From Caprimulgus europaeus (lineage: Eukaryota; Chordata; Aves; Caprimulgiformes; Caprimulgidae): DNA of 64,000 nt. The notes under the pieces were generated by a model. That model searched no databases. It saw only the letters and a list, made by a program, of their open reading frames with translations, and was not told the origin of the DNA. Below, piece after piece: positions 51,411 to 62,700 of the stretch. The stretch lies in NCBI GenBank assembly GCA_907165065.1, contig OU015528.1:24448015-24512014 (forward strand), written 5' to 3'. The position numbers and the translations under genes were made by a program. Position 1 is the stretch's first letter. Each line of letters begins with the position of its first letter.

Positions 51411-51989
51411 TATCAAATACTAATTTTCAAACATGTTAAGTCACATTTAGAGAAATGTTATCTTTGTTAGAAGCTTAAACAAATTCAGTGTGTTAATCTC
51501 ATTTAAGAGAGCTTGTCTTTAGTAGGCATTTTCCTTTAAAGAAAGATATTTGATTTGTTCCAGTGAAACTTGATTTGCTGCCAAGACATCAGATGGTTAG
51601 AAGATGTATGCATACAAGTACAATCATCTCAATGGGAAACTCAATAGGTTGTCTTTATGAAGGTTTTAAATGAGCAGCAAGTTAATAAAATGCACTAACG
51701 TTTAAAAAATCCAATAGTTAATAAAATACTTTCATGTATTTTAATTTTCATAAATTATTTCCTTTTTGCTTCCTAAGCTACGGATACAAATGCCATTGGT
51801 GGTCTGAAATCTGGCACTGAAATCCATACTTAGGCATCAGAATAAAGAGTGTGTTGCATAAAAATAGTCTCTCCTGAGCCATTTAGGACTTAATCTTCTC
51901 AACATTTAGATGTCTGCTTAAGTAGTTTCTGGATAGAAGCTGAGCTCCATTTCAACTCTGATGCTCATCTATACGTATTGCATGTGGCA
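51411..51989. other. Intron segment without recognisable genes
   Basis: AT-rich unique sequence between two CR1 copies. I see nothing further. Confidence 0.6.
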
Positions 51990-52236
51990 GAGGCACCCCT
52001 ACCCTGCTTCGAGACAGGGGAGATTTAAACATGGTGTAACTGTTAAAATCACCAGTCGGTGTGGTGACCAGCAGTGGCAACAGTGACAACCGAGGTGAGC
52101 CCAGGGGCTTGGCGTGAGATCTTGCTGTTCAGGGCTTGTCAAGTGCAGTCTGCAAGCAGTTAGCCTAGGCAGGGTGAGAAGAAGGCAGGACAAGCTCAGT
52201 TGATGGGCAGTGGTCTCCACCTGACAGAGGAAGGCA

Positions 52237-52602
52237 ATGCTTCTGACTCCAACCAAAATAGATGTGGGAACACAGACAGGGCTCACAGGGAAGGACGTGG
52301 TTGTGCAGGTTCACAGGCTGCAGGGAATGCCACAGCCTCTCAGTGGTAGCAGGGACAGCTGTGAGTACAGCTGTGCGCAATGTGAGCAGGTAGATGGTCT
52401 GCTCAGCCAAGCGGCACAGCTACAAGATGAGGTTGAAAGGCTGCATGATGATTTGGAAAGGCTTAGGAGTATTAGGGAGGCTGTAATGGAAATAGATTGG
52501 TGGAACCAGGCTCTGCCTCCCTCCAACAGAAATGGGAGCATCTGCCAGATAGCACCCAGGATCAAGGGGCCCCTGGTAAGGGGAAGACAGAAGCCTAAAT
52601 GA
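52237..52602 (+). pseudogene. CR1 ORF1 N-terminal part: cysteine cluster and coiled coil
   Basis: This 121-codon frame contains a short cysteine cluster (CEYSCAQC, residues 42-49). A heptad-rich segment follows (residues about 52-86, QLQDEVERLHDDLERLRSI) and then the EIDWW motif. This is the layout of avian CR1 ORF1, an RNA-binding, self-associating accessory protein of the retrotransposon. The family ORF1 would continue into the esterase half, but this frame stops at 52602 and the next half is in another frame, so at least one indel separates them. The start codon chosen is simply the first ATG; the true ORF1 start may differ. Confidence 0.75.
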
Positions 52603-52654
52603 AAGGGGTGAGTGAGGGCAAGTTCATGGCTGTGGCAGAAGGCGAACACCCTCC

Positions 52655-53290
52655 TTGCCCACCTCACCTCCCCAGATGCCTCTGCAAAATATATATGAGA
52701 CTCTACTGGAGGCTGGCCAGCCTAATGGGACTGTGGATGATAGGCAACCCATACCAGAGGTCTCATCATGGTCAGATAGGCCTTCCAGCTACATAACAAC
52801 CTCTTCCACAAGGAAGAAGAGAAGAGTTGTAGTTGTTGGAGACTCGCCCCTCAAAGGTACAGAGGGCCCGATATGTTGGGTTGACCCTTATTATAGGGAA
52901 GTCTGTAGTCTTCCTGGTGCTCAAATCAGGGATATCACTAGGAAATTCCCAAGCTTGGTTTGGTTGTCAGACTATTACCCACTACTGATCTTCCAGATAG
53001 GTGGGCAGGGAGAAGCATCCTATAGTCTGAGAGGAATGAAGAGAGACTTCAAGGCCTTGGGGTGGTTGATGAAAGAGTCTGGGTCGCAAGTTATTTTCTC
53101 TTCCCTCCTTCCAGTTGCAGGCAATGATATGGAATGGAATAGAAGGATCCAGCCCATAAATACTTGGCTACAAGACTGGTTTTATGAGACACCAGGCCTG
53201 ATGGTAATACATGGAAAAGGCCTAACTTCCAGGGGGAAAAGGGTTCTAGGAAAAGAAGTAGCAGGACTCATTCATAGAGATTTGAACTAG
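52655..53290 (+). pseudogene. CR1 ORF1 C-terminal part: SGNH/GDSL-type esterase domain remnant
   Basis: The 211-codon frame carries RRVVVVGDSPLKGTEGP (residues 56-72). The GDS box (62-64) provides the nucleophile Ser64 of an SGNH hydrolase fold, known in CR1 ORF1 proteins. Further family blocks are REVCSLPGAQIRDITRKFP (81-99), SDYYPLLIFQIG (105-116), the KRDFKALG region, QVIFSSLLPVAG and the terminal RGKRVLGKEVAGLIHRDLN. The block III position (after FQIG) lacks the usual asparagine. The block V Asp-x-x-His is also lost: the segment before GLMVIHGKGL is shortened relative to the family. Catalysis is therefore unlikely. It is a decayed transposon gene, not a host gene. Confidence 0.85.
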
Positions 53291-53421
53291 ATTGAAGGGG
53301 GATGGCATTGTAGCTGGGTTCGTACCAGTGGAGCAGTGTTCTAGTATTAATGAAGGACAGGAGACCTCTGACCCCATCTAGGGTGGAATCAGTGTACCCA
53401 GCTCTCTCCCCCTCTACTCTG

Positions 53422-53427
53422 CCCTGG
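53422..53427. repeat. Target site duplication CCCTGG, left copy
   Basis: Identical to 53790..53795; it is part of the CR1 text CTCTGCCCTGGTGAGG. Confidence 0.9.
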
Positions 53428-53789
53428 TGCCGAGAGCGAACACCCATGGACTCCACACATGATTCAAAGTGAATTCTACTGGACACCTTTATTATTGGTT
53501 ACATGATCACTTATATACTCTTAAGCTGCTAACACGCACACACACATAGAAACTCTTCAGTGGCTAAAAGCTACTGTTCACACGCCTAGTTACAATACTT
53601 GATTGGATAAATCCACCTGTTCATGAGGCATTCTTTTTACTTCTGACTAGTTACATAAGAAGTTTTCTTATCTTGTTTTTCTTGCATTCTTTCTTGTGAA
53701 TCTGCTCTGTTCTATTTTTTCACCCAAAGTCAGGACTTAATTGCTCAAGGCCTAAGCCTCTTGCAGCTTCAGCTCTTAAAGGGCCAACA
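53428..53789 (-). mobile_element. Solo LTR, ERVK-like (alpharetrovirus-like) avian element, antisense, inserted in CR1
   Basis: It is 362 bp. Read on the minus strand it starts TGTTGGCCC and ends CTCTCGGCA, giving TG...CA ends. It is flanked by CCCTGG at 53422..53427 and 53790..53795, a perfect 6-bp duplication as in alpharetroviruses and ERVK-type elements. On the minus strand a TATA box (GTATATAA, 53518..53511) is followed only 18 nt later by AATAAA (53493..53488). This close spacing also occurs in avian leukosis-type LTRs, where AATAAA lies just upstream of R. There is no internal viral region. Removing the LTR and one duplication copy restores continuous CR1 text, which fixes the order of insertion. 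Confidence 0.9.
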
Positions 53790-53795
53790 CCCTGG
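53790..53795. repeat. Target site duplication CCCTGG, right copy
   Basis: Identical to 53422..53427; CR1 continues directly with TGAGGCCACATC. Confidence 0.9.
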
Positions 53796-54328
53796 TGAGG
53801 CCACATCTGGAATATCGTGCCCAGTTCTGGGCCCTGCAGTTCAAGAAGGACAGGGAACTGCTTGAGAGATTCCAGCACAGAGCCACAAAGATGATTAAGG
53901 GAGTGGAACATCTCCTTTCTGAGGAAAGGCTGAGGGATCTGGGACTCTTTAGCTTGGAGAAGAGGAGACTGAGGGGTGACCTCATTTATGTTTATAAATA
54001 TGTAAAGGATGAATGTCATGAAGATGGAACCAAGCTCTTCTCAGTGATGTCCTACAGCAGGACAAGGGGCAACATGTGCAAGCTGGAGTGTAGGAGGTTC
54101 CATGTAAACATAAGGAAAAACTTTTTCACTTTGAGAGTGACAGGCCACTGGAACAGGCTGCCCAGAGAGGTTGTGGAGTCTCCTTCTCTGGAGACATTCA
54201 AAACCCACCTGGATGCAGTCCTGTACAACTTGCTCTTGATGAACCTGTTTTGGTGAGAGGGTTGGACTAGATGATCTTTTGAGGTCCCTTCCAATCCCTA
54301 ACATTCTGTGAGACTGGGGCTTTCTGGC

Positions 54329-54852
54329 TGTTGAAACCTGATCATTGTATGCCCTTGCTTTCACGTGCTTTTCTTGGCTGCCTTGCTTTTCTGCATGATT
54401 TCCTTGCTTTTTTGTGTGCTTATGGGGGCTGTTGCCAGGCTCACAGTTGCTGGGGGACAGGCCTCAGCTAATCAGAACTGACCACAGGTCAGACTCCATT
54501 GGGGTATAAAGGGAGCCCTGCCAGAGGGCAAGTGGAGAGAGTTCTGTCCTCCTCTGAGCATCAGGTCTGCAGCTGGGGAGCCTCCCCTTGGATTGGGACA
54601 AAGCCCAAGGCAAATTCCCAGGGACTGAGAGCCCTCATCTTACAGGTGAGTGAACGTGCATTTTGAGTCATCATTCTGGAAGTATATTTGGAAAAAACTT
54701 AGGAATTCTTAAGTCAGCTGTTTAGTAGTTTATTCCCGCCCAACATCCAAACCTGTGGTTTAATATTGTATGTAGGAGTGCTAAATAGTTTTGGTTAGAA
54801 TAAATCTCATTTAAGTGACTGCTTGGTCTGTTTTGTGGGTGCCTCTGTGACA
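54329..54852 (+). mobile_element. LTR-like repeat with promoter and splice-donor-like signals
   Basis: A GC-richer block follows the CR1 end. It has TG near 54329 (TGTTGAAACCTGATC) and CA near 54852 (CCTCTGTGACA). A TATAAA box lies at 54505..54510 (CCATTGGGGTATAAAGGG), a donor-like CAG/GTGAGT at 54643..54651, and AATAAA at 54799..54804 followed by a T/G-rich stretch. This order (promoter, then poly(A) signal, TG...CA) suggests a solo LTR. The 6-bp flanks TCTGGC-like and TTGCAT do not match, so the boundaries are not proven. It might instead be another repeat or a relic promoter and first exon. Confidence 0.4.
54505..54510 (+). promoter_or_regulatory. TATA box in the LTR-like repeat
   Basis: TATAAA sits in the context CCATTGGGGTATAAAGGGAG, with a CCATTGG-like box just upstream and a GC-rich stretch downstream. 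Confidence 0.45.
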
Positions 54853-57800
54853 TTGCATTAAAAGCTCAGTGTGACAAGAACAAAGATGGAGGTAGGAGGA
54901 AGGAAATAACATTAAATGCATTTTATAGAAGATGAAGTCAAGATGAAAGATGTTGTTGTAGGCTTATGCTAATATAACAAGTGTGTGGAACAGCCATTAA
55001 CTGAACTCCTTGGATTCATTATCCCAGAAAATGAACAATAAGTTCATGTATTTGTCAGGAGCAGGTTTTTCTAGGTGTACTGGAAGGCAAACAAGGTTCA
55101 GAACCTGGTAATTCATGCACTTTCCTCCTGTAAACTGAAAGGACAATTTTTATTAGCTGAAACAGTATTAGGATCAGGGATATTTTTATGTTTCCAAATT
55201 GAAGGAAAACATACTGAAACAAAAGAGTTACTCTTAATAATGTAAATAAATCTTAGTGATTATTTCATTTTACAGCATTGCCAAAGTCCTCTCTCTATCT
55301 TACTTGAATGCTGAACTCAGTCAGTGATGTGGTGAAAGAGTTGTATCCACCTACCAATAATGAGGAGAAAAACATCTTGCGAACTCGACTCAGAATGGGG
55401 TTGTTTGGTTATCTGCACCCTTATCCTGGCTTCAGAGTCTCAAATGATGACTTTTTTTTTACTTTTTTTTTTTTTTCCCCCCTGAATTCCTTTATCTCCT
55501 TTGAAGGAAGAATTAAGCAGACTTTTTGTTCATTTCAAGTCAAGCAGTGGTCAGGTAACTGCAAGTGATTGAGTTGGTGATTTTTAAAAGGTATTGCTTT
55601 TCTCTGCTCCCCTGCTATTTCTACACACACACACATTCTTCCCTTCTTGCTTTCACCTCCCACATCCAGAGATACTGCTCCCTCTTATGATTCATTTAAG
55701 CTGACCACGTGCTTGATACTACTCCAGTCTAATGAAGAAGATAAATTTCCATCTACACTCATGTAGGGAAACAACAGAAGTCACATCACTTTTGATACTG
55801 TATATAAAAAAAAAGCATAGCTGTCGTTGGAAGTGTTCTTCCTAAACACTCAGTTTCCCAATGATTTCGCCTGGGCTCCCTTTTGGAACTGCCGAAGGCA
55901 GCATAAGTGAACACCATGTACTTGTCATTGCAGTGAGCTGATAGGGACCACATGTCTGCTTACTTACTCCACCTGAAGCACAGTAACTTAAAATGCACTG
56001 ACACTGCCGTTTGTGATGATCTGGACATACTCTCGTAGGATCAGAGTCTCGGCTGGTATGAAACATCTTATCTCTGTTAATGGTAAGGGAAATAGGCCAA
56101 TTTAGTCTAAACAAAAGTCTGGTTAAAACATTTTTTGGGATAAGAGCATATGTAAAAAAAACATTTTTTGGGATAAGAACATATGTAAAGAATACAAAAA
56201 ATGTCAAATCTTCAAAGATTTATAGCTGACTTCATATGTTTCGTATTTTTCCATTGAGTGGAATAATGAAACCAAAATTCTACACAGAATGAACTGATGA
56301 TGCTTTATCCTTTTTTTTTTATTTTTTAATTTAGAAAAATAGTGTAGTTTCCCATTTACTTGCTTTTCTTCATTATATTTACTGCCAGTGCACATTTTAT
56401 AGCAATGTTTGTCAGCCAAATGCAATAATTGCCCATTTTTTAATTTGAAAATTTATAAATTATTGTGTTTTCTATTATGTAAAGCTTAAAAATATATGTT
56501 GGCAGAAATATTAATTGTAAATTGTTCATTTAAAAAGATTGCCTCTATTTTGCGTTGCAAACTGATCTTGAAATTAGGGCCTGAATAGTTTGCAGTAGCA
56601 GAACTAATAAGGTTTTGAAATTGATCACCCTAGTGGTTATGAGATTCAAATGAGAATAGGAGGGAAAATGACTATTATCTTTTTTCATTATTATAGAACT
56701 GACTATTGTTGACATTCTGTTTCTGTGGAGTAAATTGTCTGATGAAACTGAAGTGTATTTTGGGTATAATGGGTGACAAGTCATTAAGAAGGGTCTTCAG
56801 CATCTGTGCATAGTGGAGCCAAAAATATTTTCTGCTTTACTGTAGTCTGTCAGCAGTGATTGCACAAATAATTTCTGCTCGCCGACCATTATGCCATAAG
56901 CTTTTTAATATGCAGCCAAAAAAATATTATGATAAAATATGTCATGTATTTCTAGAACTTCAGGTATATCCCAGATACCTAGTATTTCTAATGACAGGGT
57001 TTCAATTTTGTATATATAGCAAAATAAATTAGTATTTAATAATTTATTATAGCATGAAGGGGAGCAAGTGATAAATGCTGAAGAAGATTGCAATAGGATT
57101 TGCTATAATTGAAAACCAAAACGGAATGCCCTACTAGTAGAGGTGGGAGTCTAATAAGTGATGGACCTCTAAAAGAGATAGAATAGAATAATGGATGAGG
57201 AAATCAATTAACAGATTAGAAATAGGTATGTAACTAAAAAAGAAAGGTGATCTTTAATGGATTTCTGGGGACTGACTTGGTGATTGGCTAAATTAATCAA
57301 AGTTCCACTGCTAGTACAACTTTCTGTGCAAAAAAACTCAAAATTGCCTACATGCAATATAGTGGAAATGGATAGCATGTATAAAGTAGCAGTATTGTGT
57401 GATTATTCAGGAGTATTATGGAGCATGTCTTGTCATATTTCCAATATAGTATATGTAGGTATGGTCATATTTAGAATAAGGATTTAGATTTATAGTAATA
57501 AAAGTCATTGTACTGTTTCTAAAGCTTATGCAGTAGTTAAAACTTTAATTAAACAGGTTTTCAAGAATGGGGAATAGAGACTAAGTTCACAAACCAGACA
57601 GATATGCTTTGTAAATGAAGAAGACAGCTAATTAAGTGAAGCATATCAGCGTAATATTAATTTTTAAAAAAACACTTCAAGCATATTTGTTGCCACAGCT
57701 ATTGTGTATTTCCTAATGAGTTATACTACAGCTTAGGTTCAGCATCTATGCTGCCAACAGTCCATAGCCAGGCAAAATGTTGTATCCTTAGGCATTATAC

Positions 57801-59433
57801 TAATGTTTATTTCAGCAGAATTAACCCTTTGAGCCAAATTTATGAACAGAAAAGAGCAAAAATCACATAAGGAATTTTTAGGTACCAGACTATTTTAAAT
57901 TCCTTTAAGTTTAATTCAGCTGATGTTAATTCTAGTTTCTTTGCAAGGAGACAGAGGTTAATATGGAGCACTTTCCGGTCTCTATCAAGAACTCTCTCTT
58001 ATGGGATGGAAGAAGGACAGATTTTGTCATATGTACGAAGGCAATTAGGGGAATTAGTGAACTGCTACATCTCCTTCCGTATGAAGACAAAATTCAACTT
58101 AGTGTTTTTACATTGTCAGATTTAGACAGTTAAGTTGAAAGTACTTTCTAATATTTGGCTGCAGTGTTTGTTTGCACTTCTATGTTTCCTCAAACTATTT
58201 AAAAAATCTTCAACATTTGGAATTATTTAAGAGGAGACATAAATCTGTTAGTATGTTGCTTCTTTGGTTGAGTTTCTGTATTTCTCTAAAGAAAGCTTTA
58301 GTTTGCGCACAGATTACCAAGAGATCCCTAGTTCTTGTCTTCTGCTGGGAAATACTGATGATGTCTGAACAGATTCAGTTAGATCAGCCTTAGATATGTT
58401 CTTTTGGGATCTCTACTATATAGAGTCTGAAAATTTGGGTCAATTTTTGAAGTAGTAACAAACCTGAGGACTTTTAAACCAAACTGTTTCCCTCTGTTAA
58501 TTCAAATACTTTCTTTTTTTTTCCTTTTTTTTTCTTCTCCCCCTCCCCCCCCGAGAACTTAAAAGTATAGTTAATTTTGAATTTTTAATCATTCCTTCCC
58601 TTCTGGATGAACCACATACACTTTAATTGTTTCACTGTTATAATTAGTAGCATCCTTAATCTTCTTTCCATCATTCATGCTTGAAGTTAACTAAACACAG
58701 GCAAAAATAACAGATATATCAGGAATGCCACATGCAAGTCTATTGATTTTTGAAGAAGGTTTCTTAATATCTGGAGTATTCTCTGTGTTGCTCAAAGGCT
58801 GAGCAGACAGACTTACCTGTGAGGTCTATAGCTGATGGTATACATACCCTTAATGAAAAAAAAACCCAAAACAACACAACACTTTATTTGAAATTAAAAA
58901 ACCAAAACAAAACAAAAACCCAAAAAACAAACCTAAACCATACATTGAGAGAGTGAGACAGAGAAAGATAAGAGAAAGCTACATCAGTGGCCAGCCAGAA
59001 AGGAAGAGACTAGGGTATCTCCAGGCAAGACTCCTGTTTCCATGATTTTCTTCAGTGCCACAGATACTCCTCTGAATACTTCCCACAGTGACTATACAGT
59101 TACAGCAAGACCAACTTGATCTCCCTGGTGGTTTCACTTACATGTTAGTGCTGATGGTGCTGACTTCAGCACAGTGATCAGGTGCAGATAGTGCACTCAT
59201 TTAACTGGCTGTGAAGTTATGTGCATGTGTATTTCTGGATATTGCTTCTGGGCTATTTAAATAACAAGTATCTACTAACATTATCTGCTAAGCAATATGT
59301 ATTCCTGATCATAAAGTTGTAAACCAAAAGCTGTGAAAGAAAGGAGGGAAGAAAAAGGGTGACTTAAGCATCAGTCATTTATAACCCATTCCCACAAGAA
59401 ACCCAACATCAGAGACATATCAAAGTCTTGCAA
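54853..59433. other. Intron segment without recognisable genes
   Basis: AT-rich unique sequence with a CA run near 55622, T- and C-rich runs at 55452..55482, a 33-bp tandem duplication at 56125..56189, a pyrimidine tract at about 58507..58553, and an AAAAC-rich stretch at 58855..58935. No exon is supported. Confidence 0.6.
56125..56189. repeat. Tandem duplication, period 33 bp, two copies
   Basis: ACATTTTTTGGGATAAGAGC at 56128 recurs as ACATTTTTTGGGATAAGAAC at 56161, each followed by ATATGTAAA. The copies differ at a single base, apart from the A-run between them, so the duplication is recent. Confidence 0.88.
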
Positions 59434-59518
59434 TTCATAGAATCATAGAATGGTACAGGTTGGAAAGGACCTTAAAGATCATCTAGTTCCAACTCCCTTG
59501 CCATGAGCAGGGACAAAT
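59434..59518 (-). mobile_element. CR1 LINE 3' tail fragment (antisense)
   Basis: ATTCATAGAATCATAGAATGG is followed by GTTGGAAAGGACCTTAAAG, ATCATCTAGTTCCAACTCCC and TTGCCATGAGCAGGGACA, the reverse complement of the CR1 3' untranslated region. Only about 85 bp remain, and the text abruptly changes to unrelated sequence near 59518. Confidence 0.9.
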
Positions 59519-59521
59519 TCG

Positions 59522-59782
59522 ATGACAAAAGGCCATGAGGACAAGAGCATTTGGGAGCATAAGGTAAAAGTATTGCCACAGCAGCCTTGGGATGTATCAG
59601 TGACTACGAAGTCAAAAGCAGACTTCAGTGGTACAAGTGAAATGTTACAGAGCTGTAAAGGGAAAGTCACTAGTGCTACAAACCTTAAAGCACAGGGCAA
59701 CAACTGTACTTTTCATTTCTCTGTGGATAATCTGAATTTTGATGATGATGATGAAAAAGAAAAAAAACAGACTGTTTCATAG
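59522..59782 (+). pseudogene. 86-codon open frame with acidic tail, possible retrocopy fragment
   Basis: I do not recognise this protein. The frame starts with ATG 4 bp after the antisense CR1 tail and encodes a hydrophilic chain. It has a basic, Lys-rich first two thirds (KGHEDKSIWEHKVKVL; TSATNLKAQGNN) and then FHFSVDNLNFDDDDEKEKK before the stop. The composition, with balanced charge, few cysteines and an acidic run, looks more like a real nuclear or regulatory protein than the chance frames elsewhere in this AT-rich intron. No splice signals, poly(A) or domain were found. It could be part of a processed pseudogene broken by the CR1, a diverged exon, or chance. Confidence 0.35.
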
Positions 59783-62700
59783 GTAATTTGAGACACATTT
59801 AATGTGAAGACTTAAAAATTCTACATGGACAGAACTAACCATTTACAGTAGAAATACCTTCATCAACAGTTAATCTAGTTAAGCTAGTGTAGTGCAGTGC
59901 AATGTAGTGACTCATCCTGTAACACCCCTTATTTTCTTTTATTTCTTAAGGAACTATGTTTCTGTTCTCCCACACACACCTTCTCCCCCTGTGCTCATGT
60001 ATCCTCTATAAATCTTTGTATCAGTGCTAAAGTCAGTCTGTAGGAGCCTCTGCATAGATAATTGTGTTCTGTTTCTGTGTATCATTTGATGTAAATTACA
60101 GATTTTGAGGAGTCTTATAGAAATATTTACAGATCTACATACACTATCCCTTCATACACAGGCATATGAAGATCATTTTGAATGTGCCAAGATATGTTGG
60201 ACATTACTCTTTCATCCACAGTTGTCTTACCAGTTTAAGGAGTTTCTGACATGTTTCATATTTTAGTCACTCAATTCTCTTCTGCTGTATTTAACTGTTA
60301 GATGCTGACTTGTTGCCAGAACAAGGGCAAGAGATTAGCATCTGTTGCTGAATGGTTTTTCTTTCTTCTCTTAGTTGCTACTTCTTTAGGGAATGAAGTA
60401 AAATGTTTCCTGCTATGAGTGCTTTCCATGTTGTATATTAGGTGTGAAAGAAAATAACATAATTTGTATATGACATTTTTGAATCCAAGGTTTTCTATAA
60501 CACATCATTGAAAGTTAAATTATTAATTTAAAAAATCTTCCTGTACAATCTTTAATTTCCAAAGGAAAACTGTCAGCTTTATAGGTGGGATTCAAACATA
60601 CCTGCCTAGTGGCATTTTAGATGTCCTAGTTATCCAGTCTGGTTTTATAAGCTACAGTTTCAGAAAGATGAAGTTCTCTTGAACATTGTGTTATAACTAC
60701 CCTTATCATGAGGATGTCTGAGTAGGCTACCGAAAATAGCACCAGTCGCTTGTGTGTAGACACGAGTCACTCTTCATAACAAATTAGATGGTTCATGAGA
60801 AGCAATTAAAAATATCATGCTGAAGTTTTGGCAAACATCCAGAAACATTTTGAAGCTTAAATCTTCAAGTCTTTTACTGTATAGCAATGTTCTTTGAATT
60901 TTCTTGTATGTACCTGAAGTTAGCTTAAGGATAGCTTACATCTTTGGAGTGTAAGGAGTACACCTTTAACAGAAATGAGTGAAAACTATTTATATTTGAA
61001 CCATTCCTTGTCTCCCAAGTATCCTCACTGGTTGATGTTTGAATATTGGTCAATAATAGAAGTGTATCTCTGAAGTTAAGGTGTGTGACCAGCTTCCAGT
61101 GGTCTGTTGTCTTGTAGACAATATTTAACGTATGATGCTGGGAGAGCTGTTCTGGAGAAGAAATTTGTATACAGCACTGGCCATGACAGTCTGCAGTAAG
61201 ACAGAAAGTGAGAAGGCCTTGTTTTTCCTAAATTTATAAGCTCTTCTTAATATTTTATATAGTGTACATGAATTTAAAATTTGGATATAGAATACATATA
61301 TCTACTCATATAAATGTATTTTTATGTCTAAGTAATGTACACATGAATGAAAAAAAAAAGCCCTGCCAAAATTGTCAAGAATCAAGAGTTATAAGATAAG
61401 TCTGCTGGGAACAGAACTGAAAAATAGATTGAAATGACTCATGATTCAGCTATTCAGACCTGGACTCTGTGTTATCACTTTACAGACACATGAAACTTTC
61501 AGTCTAAGTATAAATTAAGTGTATAATATATGCTTAAACACACTGACTTTAATTACAAGAAATTCAATACATCTGTTACTCACTGGAGACAAATTCTGCT
61601 TAGACTAAAAAGAACCAGATTGGAGGAATAAACTTCAAGTCTCTTAAAACAAGGAAAGATTGCTAAGCTGGTGTTCCGAAGTACCTGAAACTCTTCATCT
61701 GACAGTCACAGTGGATGGCAAAAAATGCAAATTTGAAAACAAATTAAGTTGAAGAATTTTAATTGTTTTGCTTTCCCTCTTGTTAGGCTTTGTTTGTTAA
61801 AGTTGTACATCAAAGATATTGCCATGAACAGTACATCTCTGAAAACAGGATTTGAATCACTGTAGATCTGCAGAAACAAATAAGTGTTTCATTTATTCTG
61901 AAAATGAGAAAATCGACAGAAATTGCCCCCGAAATTAAGATTAAGATGTTACTTTATTTTCAGTTTTTACCTCAATTTTAAAGTATTGCACAGATACAAG
62001 TGTGATTTGCTACAATAGTTATTTCTAATGTCAGACAGGTAAACATCATCAATTGTGATCACCCTGCAAGGTTCTGTGCAGAGAGATTGTTGGATAGGTC
62101 AGTTGTTGAAAGATAATCAGAATCATTAGTCATCTTTATTCCCTGTCAGCTTTTCAGATACTGTAATTAAGTTAGGTATAAAGATCTTATTACTGAATGG
62201 AGTCTGTAGTCCCCAATGGAAGGTGCAATACAGCAGGAATCTTGAATTCTGAAATAAAACCTGGTTGACATTGGAGCTTCACAAAATAAATCATGTTTGC
62301 AAAAGAGAATGGAGTTCCAGTTTCACACAGATGTACCTCCACTCGACCTCAGCCATATTCTCATTATACTCATAAAACAAGTCTCAATTTTTGACCAAAT
62401 TACCATTAGTTACTTTCAAAGGTTTCTTTAAAGTTTCTTTAAATCTTGACTACACGAGTCACCAAACCACACTCACAACAGCATAATATCTGAATCCCAT
62501 TAGTATCATTATTGGCTACAGCAGATCAAGACCCTAGGTAAGTTTAAAACAATCTGATTTCCACACAAAATCCAGTTAATTGCATTATCATGAAGCTCTG
62601 TCTGGCTGTGCTGTAATCTAGACATTCAGACTGTCAAAAGGAAGAAGGGGACCTATCACCAAAAATTAAAGAAAGCTACATGTATATTGACCAGGAAATT

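Larger units (their letters stand above)
51990..54310 (+). mobile_element. CR1 LINE with ORF1 but most of ORF2 deleted, interrupted by an LTR
   Basis: The element has a GC-richer 5' untranslated region (about 51990..52236), ORF1 in two frames (52237..52602 and 52655..53290), a short linker, and then directly the ORF2 C-terminus and 3' end. The RT palm and the endonuclease are missing, so roughly 2 kb or more was lost between about 53300 and 53395. The 3' part is interrupted at 53428..53789 by an antisense LTR. Without the LTR the text reads on from CTCTACTCTGCCCTGG to TGAGGCCACATCTGGAATA, as in CR1. Downstream landmarks include VQFW-like [40 protein letters not shown] and [11 protein letters not shown] (open frame 53795..54256). 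The terminal repeat ends at AACATTCTGTGAG. Two overlapping insertions rather than one deleted copy cannot be excluded. Confidence 0.82.

Noticed and set aside
53268-53486. 72-codon minus-strand frame across the CR1/LTR border
   Set aside because: It crosses the insertion boundary between two transposons, so it cannot be an inherited gene.
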